Source of the DNA: Balanoglossus misakiensis
Taxonomy: Eukaryota; Hemichordata
NCBI GenBank assembly: GCA_040954595.2
Contig: CM082598.2
Location: 310,001-374,000 of the forward strand
Direction: 5' to 3'
Length of the DNA: 64,000 nt
Both the position numbers and the translations under genes were made by a program. Positions within the stretch are counted from its first letter, which is position 1; every line of letters begins with the position of its first letter. Below are positions 37,286 to 47,900 of this stretch, piece after piece. The notes under the pieces were generated by a model, which was not told the origin of the DNA, did not search any database, and was given only the letters and a program-made list of their open reading frames with translations.

Positions 37286-39753
37286 AAAATAGCAGATTCT
37301 CTTCAGATATACAAAATATGGTGACTTTATAAACTTTGACCCAACAAAAGAATGAACGTAGCTACGATCTACGGCGCATTGTGTCTTGACCTACTCTGCC
37401 CTTCGAGCTCAACATGTCAAACCATTGTTTACGTGATCTTCAGCTCTGCGTAAACTGCCCGACAAGCCTGTTTATTTTTCTAGCCGCGTCTAAGGACATG
37501 ACATGCATTTACATCGATCAACAAAGGTCTGTTGACAATATGCCATGAATGTGTGGCCGAATAGAAGCATTCTGTGCCGTGCCTTTCTGCCCGTGGGCGA
37601 TGTATTTAAGGCATGTTTAGTCATTCCTCTATAGATACCACAACTTTGTTAACAGAAATGCCTCTGGCAATTTATTGTGTCTCCGATCAGAGTTTTATTT
37701 TAGAGAAGCTTCGATTACGTTATGTTTGTAAAAGACACACAAAATTACAGTAAAGCACGTTTGCTTGTAACCCCATAATTACAGAAGATTGCATCCGCGC
37801 TAACTTAATCGTCGCTCCGTGTTTGTAGTAAGTATAGTCCTCACCGCAAAATATTATGTTGAAATCATAGGAGGGTTGTTCATTGTCGTCGTAACGTCAT
37901 TAGTGTGCTATAATTGGCAACGAAGACCGAACAAAAGCGATTATCTTTTTCAAAAGTCATAAAATATATCCTAATTTTCAACTTTTATGACGGAAATTCA
38001 ATATCAAATTATTTTCACGGCCTGATAATCACCGCTATTCTCACATTGGTAATGCGTCATTATCGTACTTATCATAAAACACAGACTCTGTTATTTTATC
38101 CGGGACAGATGGTTTTCTTCCAAGCCACTGCGGCGTTAAATTGTTAATAATTAAAACCGGAAAGATATCTGTTTCCATCACTAAAAATAAATTTCATGGA
38201 TGTCTTTTTATATTCACAATGTTTCCAGCAGTCCGGCAGACTAGAGTGAAATTTTCTTCCACCATTTTGTCAGATTGTCGTTTGCTTTGATCAGATCCCC
38301 GACCGCCATTTTGTTACTGCCCTCATATCTGAACGAATATTTCCAAACGGGGTGTCTATTATTTGCATTCATGCTTCAGTTATTTTCAGGTTCGTGTGTA
38401 CATGACATGATGGTGCCAATTAGTGAGCTGAGGTTCGCCATAGGGCGGATCTGTCCTGTATATTCGACGGTGTCAATAAAACAGCGACCAGCACGCGAAT
38501 GTAACCCGACTCTCTTCGGATATTCCCCACGCAGTAATTATTTTGGTGGATTCTAACAAATGTTAAGCAAATGTTCGAATGTTTAGTCTCGAAATTTTTA
38601 CAGCCAGGCAGAAATACCGGGGATATTTCGTTTTTACGGGTGGCCGAAATCTGGAAAGGCTTTTTAAAACAACAAAATGCCAGGTTATAGCCTTCGCAAA
38701 TAATCATACGGCTTAAATTGCCTGTTTTAAGCTTTGGAGGTTTCTACATCGTTTAAATTTCTTCAAAGGTACATCGTGAACTCAAAAGAAAATCTGCGAT
38801 TCAAGTGAAAAGCTATCGCTTGCAATACTGACTTGCGACAATAGCGAAGTGAAATTGTTAAATGTAGAAAGGGGTTGTTAGGGGCGGCTTAATCTATTGT
38901 TATCGTCCAAACATGTCTGGATTTTTATGAAACGACTTTTTACCCGAACCGGGTCATCTTGGACAACAGCAAATACGCTGAACTTGATTTCTGCGAACAA
39001 TTTGTGCTTTGTAGAAAATTTTCCTTCACAGAAAAGGGGAGATTTTACCGTCGACTATGAAAAAGTGAGTCAACGCCCTAACAACAAAAATTTCTCAGTC
39101 CAATAGTATAATAGGCAAAATTGGTGAACAATTGGTTGCAAATTATTGCAGGAATACTTAAAACAAACATGAGGCTTACCTTGGAAGAAAAGTCGCAGAA
39201 CAGTAACCCTCCAGTGAAAATAATTTCTGTTCAGAATCGGAAAAGGTCGGGACTGGTGAAATATATACAGCAATCTCGGTTACATCACGTGATCCATCGC
39301 GAAACTGGAATTACCCGGATGTACATAGTAGCTACTGCATTCCAGTCATGGTATCACATGATATATGGGGAAGACAGAAAACTCTTCATATAGAAAACAA
39401 AAGTCACTTGAAAATAGAGATATAAGGTACTTTTTGTGGATAGTATTAGTCGTGACTTTGAACAGAATAAAGCAGTGTAGTTTCCACCCAAAGAGAGTTT
39501 TGAAATACGGCGAAAGGTATTGCACTTTTGACCAACCTGCAACCACAAATTTACCTCCCATTGGTAAAACATATCATCTCCAATACCCCGTAATTATTAT
39601 TCATCGCCAGTACCCCGTATTTATTACTGTTTTACCTCAAAATTTACAAGAGATAATCTCATCAAAACAGGTTAAACTAAAAAATATGGAAAATTAAGAC
39701 TACACGTGTGTGCGCCTGCGCGCGCGTAGAGAACCCTGGGATTGATATTGCAG
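37286..39753. other. Intergenic stretch with no recognised gene
   Basis: About 2.5 kb between the aerolysin-like gene and the exon-like repeat array. It should contain the promoter and first untranslated exon of the minus-strand gene. Several open frames of 67-110 codons exist on both strands (for example 38275-38556 and 39365-39697), but none shows a family motif, biased composition or convincing splice context. No repeat family was recognised. Confidence 0.5.
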
Positions 39754-40576
39754 ACGACGGATTTCAAGTCGGAGGCCGCGGCAACAGACATGGATATATC
39801 GCCGAAACCAGGGCCCATAATGTAAGTAAATATTACCAGTTTATGTCTACTTTGGTTTGAAATTTGTATCGGTGTTTTATTGGCAAAGCAAAGATATTTT
39901 GTGACCATATTTGTCTTTTCTCTGCGGCAGACGACGGATTTTCAAGACTCGGACTCGTAGGCCGCGGCAACATACATGGATAACCCTAACCCTAGCCGAA
40001 GACCAGGACCCATAATGTACGTAAATATTCTACCAATTTATGTCTACTTTGGTTTAAACTTTGTATAAGTGTTTTATTTGCAAAAGAGTGATATTTTGTG
40101 ACCATGTAAGTCTTTTTTCTGCAGACGACAGACTGTGGTTTTCAAGACTCGGACTCGGCAGCAACGGACATGGATATATCGCCGAAGACCAGGGCCCATA
40201 ATGTACGTAAATATTCTACCAATTTATGTCTACTTTGGTTTAAACTTTGTATAAGTGTTTTATTTGCAAAAGAGTGATATTTTGTGACCATGTAAGTCTT
40301 TTCTCTGCAGACGCAGACTGTGGTTTTCAAGACTCGGACTCGGCAGCAACGGACATGGATATATCGCCGAAGACCAGGGCCCATAATGTAAGTAAATATT
40401 CTACCAGTTTATGTCTACTTTGGTTTAAAATGTGTATCGTTGTTTTATTGGCAAAGCAAAGATATTTTGTGACCATATTTGTACGTCTTTTCTCTGCGGC
40501 AGACGACGGATTTTATTTTCAAGACTCGGACACCGTACGGCACCAACGGACCGTGACTAAAGACAAGCTCCAAAAT
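39754..40576 (+). repeat. Five tandem 185-195-bp units, each with an exon-like cassette
   Basis: Exon-like segments with splice-like borders lie at 39754-39821, 39931-40016, 40125-40202, 40311-40387 and 40503-40576. Each is preceded by CTGCAG or CGGCAG (the first by TTGCAG) after a T/C-rich tract (clearest before units 2-5), and followed by GTAAGT, GTACGT or GTAAGTG. The 'exon' ends are spaced 195, 186, 185 and 189 bp. Unit 3 is 78 nt and open from end to end (TTDCGFQDSDSAATDMDISP, then KTRAHN). Units 1, 4 and 5 have lengths that break the phase and unit 2 has a TAG. The whole unit is repeated, introns included, so conservation of the splice signals is not independent evidence of use. A degenerate sixth unit may follow to about 40730. 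It may be a decaying exon array, a UTR exon array or a non-coding minisatellite. Confidence 0.65.
39981..39994. repeat. Short telomere-like (TAACCC)2 insertion in unit 2
   Basis: TAACCCTAACCCTA replaces the TATATCG found at this point in units 1, 3 and 4 (ATGGA-TATATCG-CCGAAG). Two vertebrate-type telomeric hexamers exactly at a unit-specific difference could reflect break repair, or chance. Confidence 0.55.
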
Positions 40577-40605
40577 GTAAGTGAATATTATATCTACTTT
40601 GGTTT

Positions 40606-40645
40606 TAGCTGCAATGATTGTAGCCCGCTACAATCATTGCAGCTA
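40606..40645. repeat. Perfect 19-bp inverted repeat with 2-bp spacer
   Basis: TAGCTGCAATGATTGTAGC (40606-40624) and its exact complement (40627-40645) are separated by CC. It lies in the intron-like part after the fifth unit, and ACTTTGG is present on both sides, as if an inverted duplication had formed within the unit. Confidence 0.92.
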
Positions 40646-40730
40646 CTTTGGTTTGGGAGTTGTGTTGGCGTCTTATTTGCAGAACAGTGGTATTATTGAC
40701 CAGGTAAGTGTTTTCTCTGCAACGCCGTAG

Positions 40731-41289
40731 ACAGAAAATTTCGAGTAAGGACTAAGGTCCTGCTGCGCGACCTCGTGTGCTTCAGTGCGCGTACGCGCGT
40801 GACTCCATGTTGTTTCCTACAACATGTAAATACAAGCGATAGCAGAAATTTAATAATCCGACTTCTTTGTGGGTCGAGATATTAAAACATTTTGAATTTT
40901 AAAAAATTCAATTGTGACTAAACCAACCGAAAAATCATAAGTTGCAATATATACTGAGTGAAATTCAACATGTTTTGCACCGTCGAGCGCCCCCAGTGTC
41001 TTTTATTGGCATGCTTTTGTTTACAATATCTGCACAGTCGATATCGATACAGATCGATGTACCACGTATTTTTGCCCCAAGAAAGTGAATATCTGGCTAC
41101 AAGTAAAGTTAATTTAGGTAATTTAAGATTCCCAGCCATGTTCGCAATACTGCCGATGTAAATAGGCAGGGATTTTCAAGGGGAAATTCTTCGTTGGCTC
41201 AAAGTTTTTATCGTATATTCAGGGCTAGGTCAACACGTTTGCTAAACCTTTGTCTGAAAGTTAATCTTTAAGCGAACAGTTACATCACA
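40731..41289. other. PDE3 upstream region, moderately CpG-rich
   Basis: No gene recognised. The stretch includes GCGCGTACGCGCG near 40788 and several CpG dinucleotides. It probably belongs to the PDE3 5' regulatory region. Confidence 0.4.
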
Positions 41290-41307
41290 ATTGGCCCAGT
41301 GACGTCA
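41290..41307. promoter_or_regulatory. CRE plus inverted CCAAT box upstream of PDE3
   Basis: TGACGTCA at 41300-41307 is the full palindromic cAMP response element. ATTGG at 41290-41294 is an inverted CCAAT box six bases away. They lie about 390 bp upstream of the PDE3 ATG. CREB-family binding would fit negative feedback on cAMP. Use is inferred. Confidence 0.55.
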
Positions 41308-41689
41308 CTCATGGTTTGCTATAATTGTCTTGCAATAAGTCGGTCGATAAAATCGTTGTTTACGTACAGTCTCGAAATTACTACCATTACTTCTTTTATG
41401 TTCGGGTCGTTCATGAATCGAAGGCGACGCGTGTGGATGTCCATTTCTCTAAGCTCGAATGAAATGCACAAGCGATTTTGTCGCATCGGAATCGACGGTT
41501 TTCTGTCATTTCAAAGTTGACGACCGCATTGCCATGGTTACTGTCGATCGAATAGGCCTTTGACCTGTCGAGACATGTGCGATATTCCCGGGCTTTTTTT
41601 GATTTTTATGTCATGTTTTGCTTCAGAGGTCACTATGCAAATAGAGAACGATCTCCCATGCAACCTTGCGAAGTGGGTCACTCGTGAAA

Positions 41690-42475
41690 ATGGCGACGAG
41701 GAGAGAGATGGGTTCACTTCGCTATGTTGTAAATAAACACGATCGCGACCGCGATTCCTGCGAAAACAACGGTTACATTAGGGCTTTGGTTGCTCCCTTG
41801 GAACATGGAAACTACAGCTCGTATTTGAGTTGGCTTGGACTAAAGGGCTTGAAATTAAGCAGTTCGCAAATCGGCGTCTTCACAGCTAGCGTAGTGATGG
41901 TGACCAGCTTGATCGTGTACCTTATTGACATCCCATGGTTACTGCAGAGACTACTCGCAGTTTTCATTCCGTGTTTTAGCATCCTGTGTGCTTTTTACTG
42001 GCTAGCTCTTTTCCTCCGAAAATCGTGGAGCAGTTCTAGTGTGTACCTACTTTTTCTGAGCTGTCACATCGGGGAAATACTCGCGCAGCTTTTTTTCGGA
42101 GGGGACATCTTTCGACCACTTCAGGTTACAACCGTTTTAGTAATCATCAGTGTTACTAGTGTATTTTCAAGTTTGCAAACGACTCACAGTGCCCTTGTGA
42201 TAATTTTTATCAGTTTGATAAGATTTATAAGTGGTTCTACTCTTATAGACATCCCGGCTGTTCTCAGACCGTTTCTGGGATATTTTTGTGGAATTTTTGG
42301 CTGCATTCTAGCAAAGTCAGTCGAATCTGCGTTTCGATCAAGTTTCTCCAACCAGTTCGGAAACGATGGAAAAATTCCTGTTATACGGCGTAGGCGAACA
42401 TCGAGCTCGGCTGGTACAGCCAGCCACAGCCACAAGACTAGGCGAACATCTTTACCGGCGCTTATACAAAAACAG
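41690..42475 (+). CDS. PDE3: PDE3-type cyclic nucleotide phosphodiesterase, first coding exon (262 aa; gene continues)
   Basis: PDE3 enzymes hydrolyse cAMP and cGMP at intracellular membranes. This exon encodes only the regulatory, membrane-anchoring N-terminus. Hydrophobic segments lie at about 62-79, 88-109, 117-136, 145-161, 166-181 and 194-209, with family-like stretches LCAFYWLALFLRKS, GEILAQ and LRPFLGYFCGIFGCILAKSV. They are followed by the Arg/Ser region IPVIRRRRTSSS (229-240) and RRTSLP (251-256), matching vertebrate PDE3 PKA/Akt-type sites. The exon ends IQKQ at a GTAAGA donor in phase 0, equivalent to the end of vertebrate PDE3 exon 1. The start is the ATG at 41690 (AAAATGGCG); the frame is open slightly upstream but has no earlier ATG. 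The HD catalytic domain is not in this exon and was not found downstream in the window. Confidence 0.88.
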
Positions 42476-44803
42476 GTAAGAGCACAGTTTTCAGCTGGAC
42501 CAGAGAACTGCGACTCGTTTGAGTTGTTCTTGATTGATGTCAATTTCAAAACATGAAATTCGCAACATTGTTGCGATCTTGCCAGCTCTCGGCAGAAAAA
42601 AAATGTGGAAATTGACATCAAGAGAGAATTTTACTCAGAATTTTGTCTGAAGAGTCTCTGTTTTAAAGAGAGATGGTCTAATGTCACAGTAGAGTAATTC
42701 ACCGCAGGTATGAGAGGTTTTTGACGTGTACACTAACGCACGCATACGTCGAATGTGCTAATGACGGCGATATTGAGAGAGTTTGTGACGTAAACGGCTA
42801 GAGAAATTGATCCTCGCTATTGAAGGCCAAATATCGGCCCCTACTTTCTTCTTCCTTCTTGATTTATGGACGGTGTCGTGTGTAACTGCGTTTTCCGATT
42901 ACACTTGGTTTACGATTTCAAACCAAAGTTGTCGCACGATCGTCTGAGGTTTAACTAAAAGCCGGCGTGTCGTACTTGTAACCCGCTCCGCCCATACGGC
43001 CGCCGTTTTTAATAAATTTACTGTTTGCATTCCGATACTGACTCATAATTACACAGTTGCTTCCAGCGTCGGTATGAAGCAAGTCCACGCGATGTCTTCT
43101 CCCATGTTGAGAGGTTTCAGCCTCTGCGGTTATGTACTCTTGAAAAAAACTGTGCTGTTTTCAATAGCGCCCATCACAATGCAAAACCCTGTGAAAAAAG
43201 GCCATCAGATGACAATAAAGACGACCCCTACATAGATAAATACTCTTCCTTTCTACGGATCTAGTTTTCAGCCTGTAGATGTCATTTGTGAAGCTGCACA
43301 ATTGATATGATGATACCTTATTGTTGACAGATTGTAGCAGGGTTGGAACCAAGCAGTTCCCATATTTATTCCCTCATAATTTATTACATCTGTTGTAAAA
43401 CCATTCTCTGCTATTTGGAGAGCATAAAGCTTTGTAGAGTTCAAACAAAAAGGCTTGGTCAATTTATCTTTTTTTCATCCCTTTTGTGGGTTTTTTTCTG
43501 CCAGATGAATCAACAAACATGTTTCTGCAAATTTACTGTTCACTGTTTGTGTGTGTAATGGTGACCAGGGGTCACCGGTGAACAAAATGTGCCGGGATGC
43601 CAAGAAGTTTCGGTGCAAATACCATGGCAACAGCCAATGAGGAGCTTTGTTAGACATGTTCTTAGCCTGAATAGTTAGCAAATATGTAAATAACTTGGGA
43701 ACAGCAAATTTGTTTCTCTGTCAAATATGGGTGTTTCAGGCTAACGAAGAAAATATGAATAACTTGTTAATCATAATCAGGGCTTTTATAACAGATAAAA
43801 AGCTCAATAAATCCCATAATTTATAGCCTAGAACTCTTCAACTAGTTTGTACTTGAAATAAAGCAAAACTGACCACTGTAACACTAAACTGCATTCTTAA
43901 TATTTTTGAACATTGTAATGAGACAAATGGCCAGTATATCTGATACATAGATCTGATATATACACACACCATGAAATAAATACAAACTGTGCCTGGTCTT
44001 GTATGATAAACATTCATTTAATAAAAAATGTCACATAAGATGCAATCGCATAGAATGTATGTGTGAATAAAATATACATGTTATACTGTTTTCATTACAT
44101 GCGTACTTCATGAATTCCAAGAAATTTCAATTGACACATGACGTGGGCTAACAAGGCAAACTCCTTCAACTGACAGTCGTGTTGTGTAAACTGCAATAAT
44201 CCTGTGTATTTGCGTCACAGAATAAGTTGTAAAAATCTACTAGAAAATAAGTACTGGGAGCTTGTTTCCAAGGTCAAATGATGTAGGGTGTGTGTGGGAG
44301 TTGATGTGTTAAATGCCAAATTCAACTACATTTATAAATATATCAGAGATAGGAGATGCAGAACTGTGACAATAGAGCCACTGTTGAATAATAATGAACC
44401 GAGACAATACCTGTAACTTTTGATAATTCTGGTTGTGTATTGTGTAATAACATTAAGGTGACGATCATCGTATGCGCATATTAGTTGTTACATGCCAGAA
44501 ATGTCAAGTTGAAAATCGCAGCTGGCTGAATGGTGAACTGATTATTAATTTGGTTGAATTTACTGGTCACTGAATGATATTAAAACCTCTACAGCTACCA
44601 CTGTTTTGCAATTATTTTCATGATTTTATTTTCCACCTTAGATTGGTATTGGTGAGGATGGGGAATATTAAAGTATTTTAGTGTGGGAAAAAACCTGTGA
44701 AATATGGCAACTCTAAACATTAAAGGCTTTAAAGGTCTCTACTGTACTGTAGGCTCATAGCTGGGCAGTGTGACTGTTAATATCTGTTATTGAACTCAGT
44801 TGT
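42476..44803. other. PDE3 intron 1, part before the copia insertion
   Basis: No second PDE3 exon, other gene or repeat family was recognised. Open frames of 60-70 codons at 43161-43681 occur on both strands without motifs. Confidence 0.5.
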
Positions 44804-44953
44804 TGATAACTTGGGCCTAGCTAGGGAGTTCTTTATTATGAGCATCCTAGGTGGACCTGTTCATGGGGGGCGACTCCATCTTGTTTTGAGTGAAACTTGT
44901 ATGTGAACATTGTGGACCCAGTCGGAAATAAATCAATTATTGTTGAACTATTA
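44804..44953 (+). repeat. 5' LTR of the copia element
   Basis: 150 bp from TGATAACTTGGG to GAACTATTA, preceded by target duplication GTTGT. Contains AATAAA (in GGAAATAAATCAA) near its end as a likely polyadenylation signal. No TATA box is obvious. Confidence 0.95.
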
Positions 44954-44954
44954 A

Positions 44955-44966
44955 TGGTAGCAGAGC
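44955..44966 (+). other. Primer-binding site of the copia element
   Basis: TGGTAGCAGAGC begins one base after the 5' LTR. It closely resembles the TGGTATCAGAGC initiator-Met-tRNA-complementary primer site common in copia elements. Confidence 0.8.
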
Positions 44967-44987
44967 ATTTCCAAAACAAACGGCGAA

Positions 44988-47900
44988 ATGGCACAAAACT
45001 CAAGTTACAAAAATCCCCCGGCGTTGAGGGAAGACACAGTCTATGAAACATGGAAAAACGAAGTTGAAATTTGGCGCCTAATGACTGACCTGGATGTGAA
45101 GAAACAGGCATTGGCAGTTGCTTTAACACTCACTGGTCATGCACGTGAGAAGGCCATGGGCATTGAGGCAAGTAGTTTGAATTCTACCGATGGAATGAAA
45201 ACCCTGATAGAAGCACTGGATGAACTGTATAAAAAGGACACCATTGACCTTTCATACGAGGCATATTCAAAGTTTGAAAGTTTTAGAAAACTGGAAGATA
45301 TGCAGATGATGGAATACATTGTGGAGTTTGAAAGACTATACACACAAGTGAAAAAGTATGATATGGTTCTTCCGGATGCTGTTTTGGCGTTCAAGTTACT
45401 TGATAGTGCTAATCTGGAGGACCGTGATAAACAACTTGTACTGACAGCATCTATGGATCTAAAATTCAGCACGATGAAATCATCCCTTAAGAGAATTTTT
45501 GGTAAGGGTCATGAGGCCAGTGGTGGTAGTAATGACATGAGCAGCACACCAGCCATTACAATCAAGCAAGAATCAGCATACTTTACACAGAAATACAAAC
45601 CCAAGACGATGAAGTTTGGAGACAAGAAACGGTTTCCATCTAAAGATTCTAAAACCAGCAACAGTGTTCAGAGAGGAACCAACCCTATTGACAGGTTTGG
45701 TAGACGGTCAAGATGTGCTATATGCCAATCTACATTCCATTGGGCGAAAGATTGTGAGCACAGACAAGAAACTAACCAAGTGAATGTGACAGAAGAAAAG
45801 TCTGAACAGCAAGTGCCTATTGAGGATGAGTTCTGTAATATCACACTGTTGACTAAAGAACAGAAAAACAATGAGGTGTTCATGACTGAAGCGTATGGAT
45901 GCGCTGTGATTGACACAGCATGCACACGTACAGTATGTGGAAAAAGGTGGCTGAATGATTATACGAGAAGTCTGGATGAAAGACACAGAAAGAAGATCAT
46001 TGAGACACACAGTGATAGAAGTTTCAAGTTCGGTGATGGTGTGAAAGTTCAGTCTGTTATGAATGTCAAAATACCTGCCAAAATTGGAGAGACTGTATGC
46101 ACTATAGACACTGAAGTGGTGGATACCAACATCCCTTTACTTCTCAGTAAGACCTCACTCAAAAGAGCTGAAACCAGACTTGATATTAAAGATGACAAAG
46201 CTGAGATGTTCCAAAGTCCAGTTGAGCTGAATTTCACTTCCAGTGGACACTATTGTATTGATATACGAAATGGCTTGAAGTCTGCTAGTAAAGTTGCATC
46301 AGAGACATTGTTTGTCAACAACATTGGTGAATCCGAGATTCCTACTATGCATGATGAGATGAGTACTCAGGAGAAAAAGAAGATGCTGAAGAAATTGCAT
46401 CTACAGTTTGGCCATGCTTCAGCTGAGCGATTGAGAAAGTTGCTGGAAAGTGCAGGAAATACTGATCCAAATATGCTGAAGAACTTAACTGAGGTCACTG
46501 ATAAATGTGAGACGTGTGTTAAGTTCAAGAAACAACCGGTGAAACCAGCAGTTGGGTTTCCTTTGGCAACTGAGTTTAACGAGACTGTGGCTGTGGACCT
46601 CCATGAAATAGGAAAGAACTTGTGGTATCTACATATAATAGATGAATTCACCCGGTTCAGCGCAGGGGCTATTATGACCAGTAAACATTCAACAGTATTT
46701 GTTCAGAAGTTCATACAGAACTGGATTAGTATATATGGAGCACCAAAGAAGTTGTATAGCGACAACGGTGGGGAGTTCAACAGTGAAGAAGTAAGAGATA
46801 TGGGTGAGAATTTCAACATAGAAGTGAAGACAACAGCAGCGTATTCACCGTGGTCCAATGGTTTGCTTGAGAGACACAATTATACATTGACTGAGATAAT
46901 GAGAAAGCTGAAACAAGATAAACATCAGGACTGGGAAACTACTTTGAAGTGGGCACTCATCGCCAAAAATAGTCTATGCAACATACATGGGTTCAGTGCA
47001 TATCAGCTTGTATACGGACGCAACCCCAACCTGCCTTCAACATTAGTTGATAAACCACCAGCGCTAGAAGGCACCACTACCAGCAAAGAAGTGGCCAAGC
47101 ACATCACTGCTCTGTATGAAGCCAGGAAAGCTTTTACTGAAGTTGAATGCTCTGAGAGGATCAGACGTGCACTCAGAAAACAAACAAGACCTACATCAGG
47201 ACCATTCAGCATTGGTGACAGAGTCTATTATAAAAGGCCTGATAGTGCAGAATGGAAAGGACCAGGCACAGTTATTGGTCAGGATGGCGTGGTAGTATTT
47301 GTGAGACATGGTGGGACACTTGTCAGAGTTCACCAATGCAGACTACAGATGGTCAAGCAAACAGCCCAGGTGGATGAACACACAGACTGTGATGAAAAAT
47401 CAGAGAAGATAGTACATGTAAAGACTGAAGCAAGAAAAGGCATAAACACTACCGATGATGAAGACGATGAAGATGATGAAGGAAATGAAAGAACAAGTTC
47501 TAAAGTCGACATGAAAGCGAATGATGAACAGTCAAAAGATGACGAACAGTCAGAAGATGATGCCCAGGATTCACAGATCAGAAATACTGCAGAACATCTG
47601 AAATTGGTACCTGGGAATGTGATAACGTATAGACATAGCCAGTCTGGACAGTTGATGACTGCAGAAGTTACCAACCGAGCTGGTAAAGCAAGTGGAAGAA
47701 ACAAACATTGGTACAATGTGAAATACCTTGGGCCGAAAGAAGTTGCAGGGATTGCACAATCTATTGATCTCAGCCAAGTAGATACACTGAAGATCACAGA
47801 GAATTATCAAAGTGTTGATGAACAGAGTGAAGATGTTGTCATGATGGTTGGAGATGATAGATTCCTCAAAGCGAAGCTGACTGAGTTAGACAACTGGAAA

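Noticed and set aside
40247-40699. 150-codon open frame running through two exon-like units and the sequence between them
   Set aside because: It reads through strong splice-like sites, and several frames on both strands are open here. The repeat composition explains the openness better than a gene.
41666-41689. PDE3 start at the upstream in-frame TTG
   Set aside because: The ATG at 41690 has a strong AAAATGG context; the upstream codons contain no ATG.
43560-43576. GGTGACC-AGG-GGTCACC inverted repeat as a nuclear-receptor element
   Set aside because: Spacing and orientation do not fit a standard response element; a single 7-bp inverted repeat in a long intron is expected by chance.
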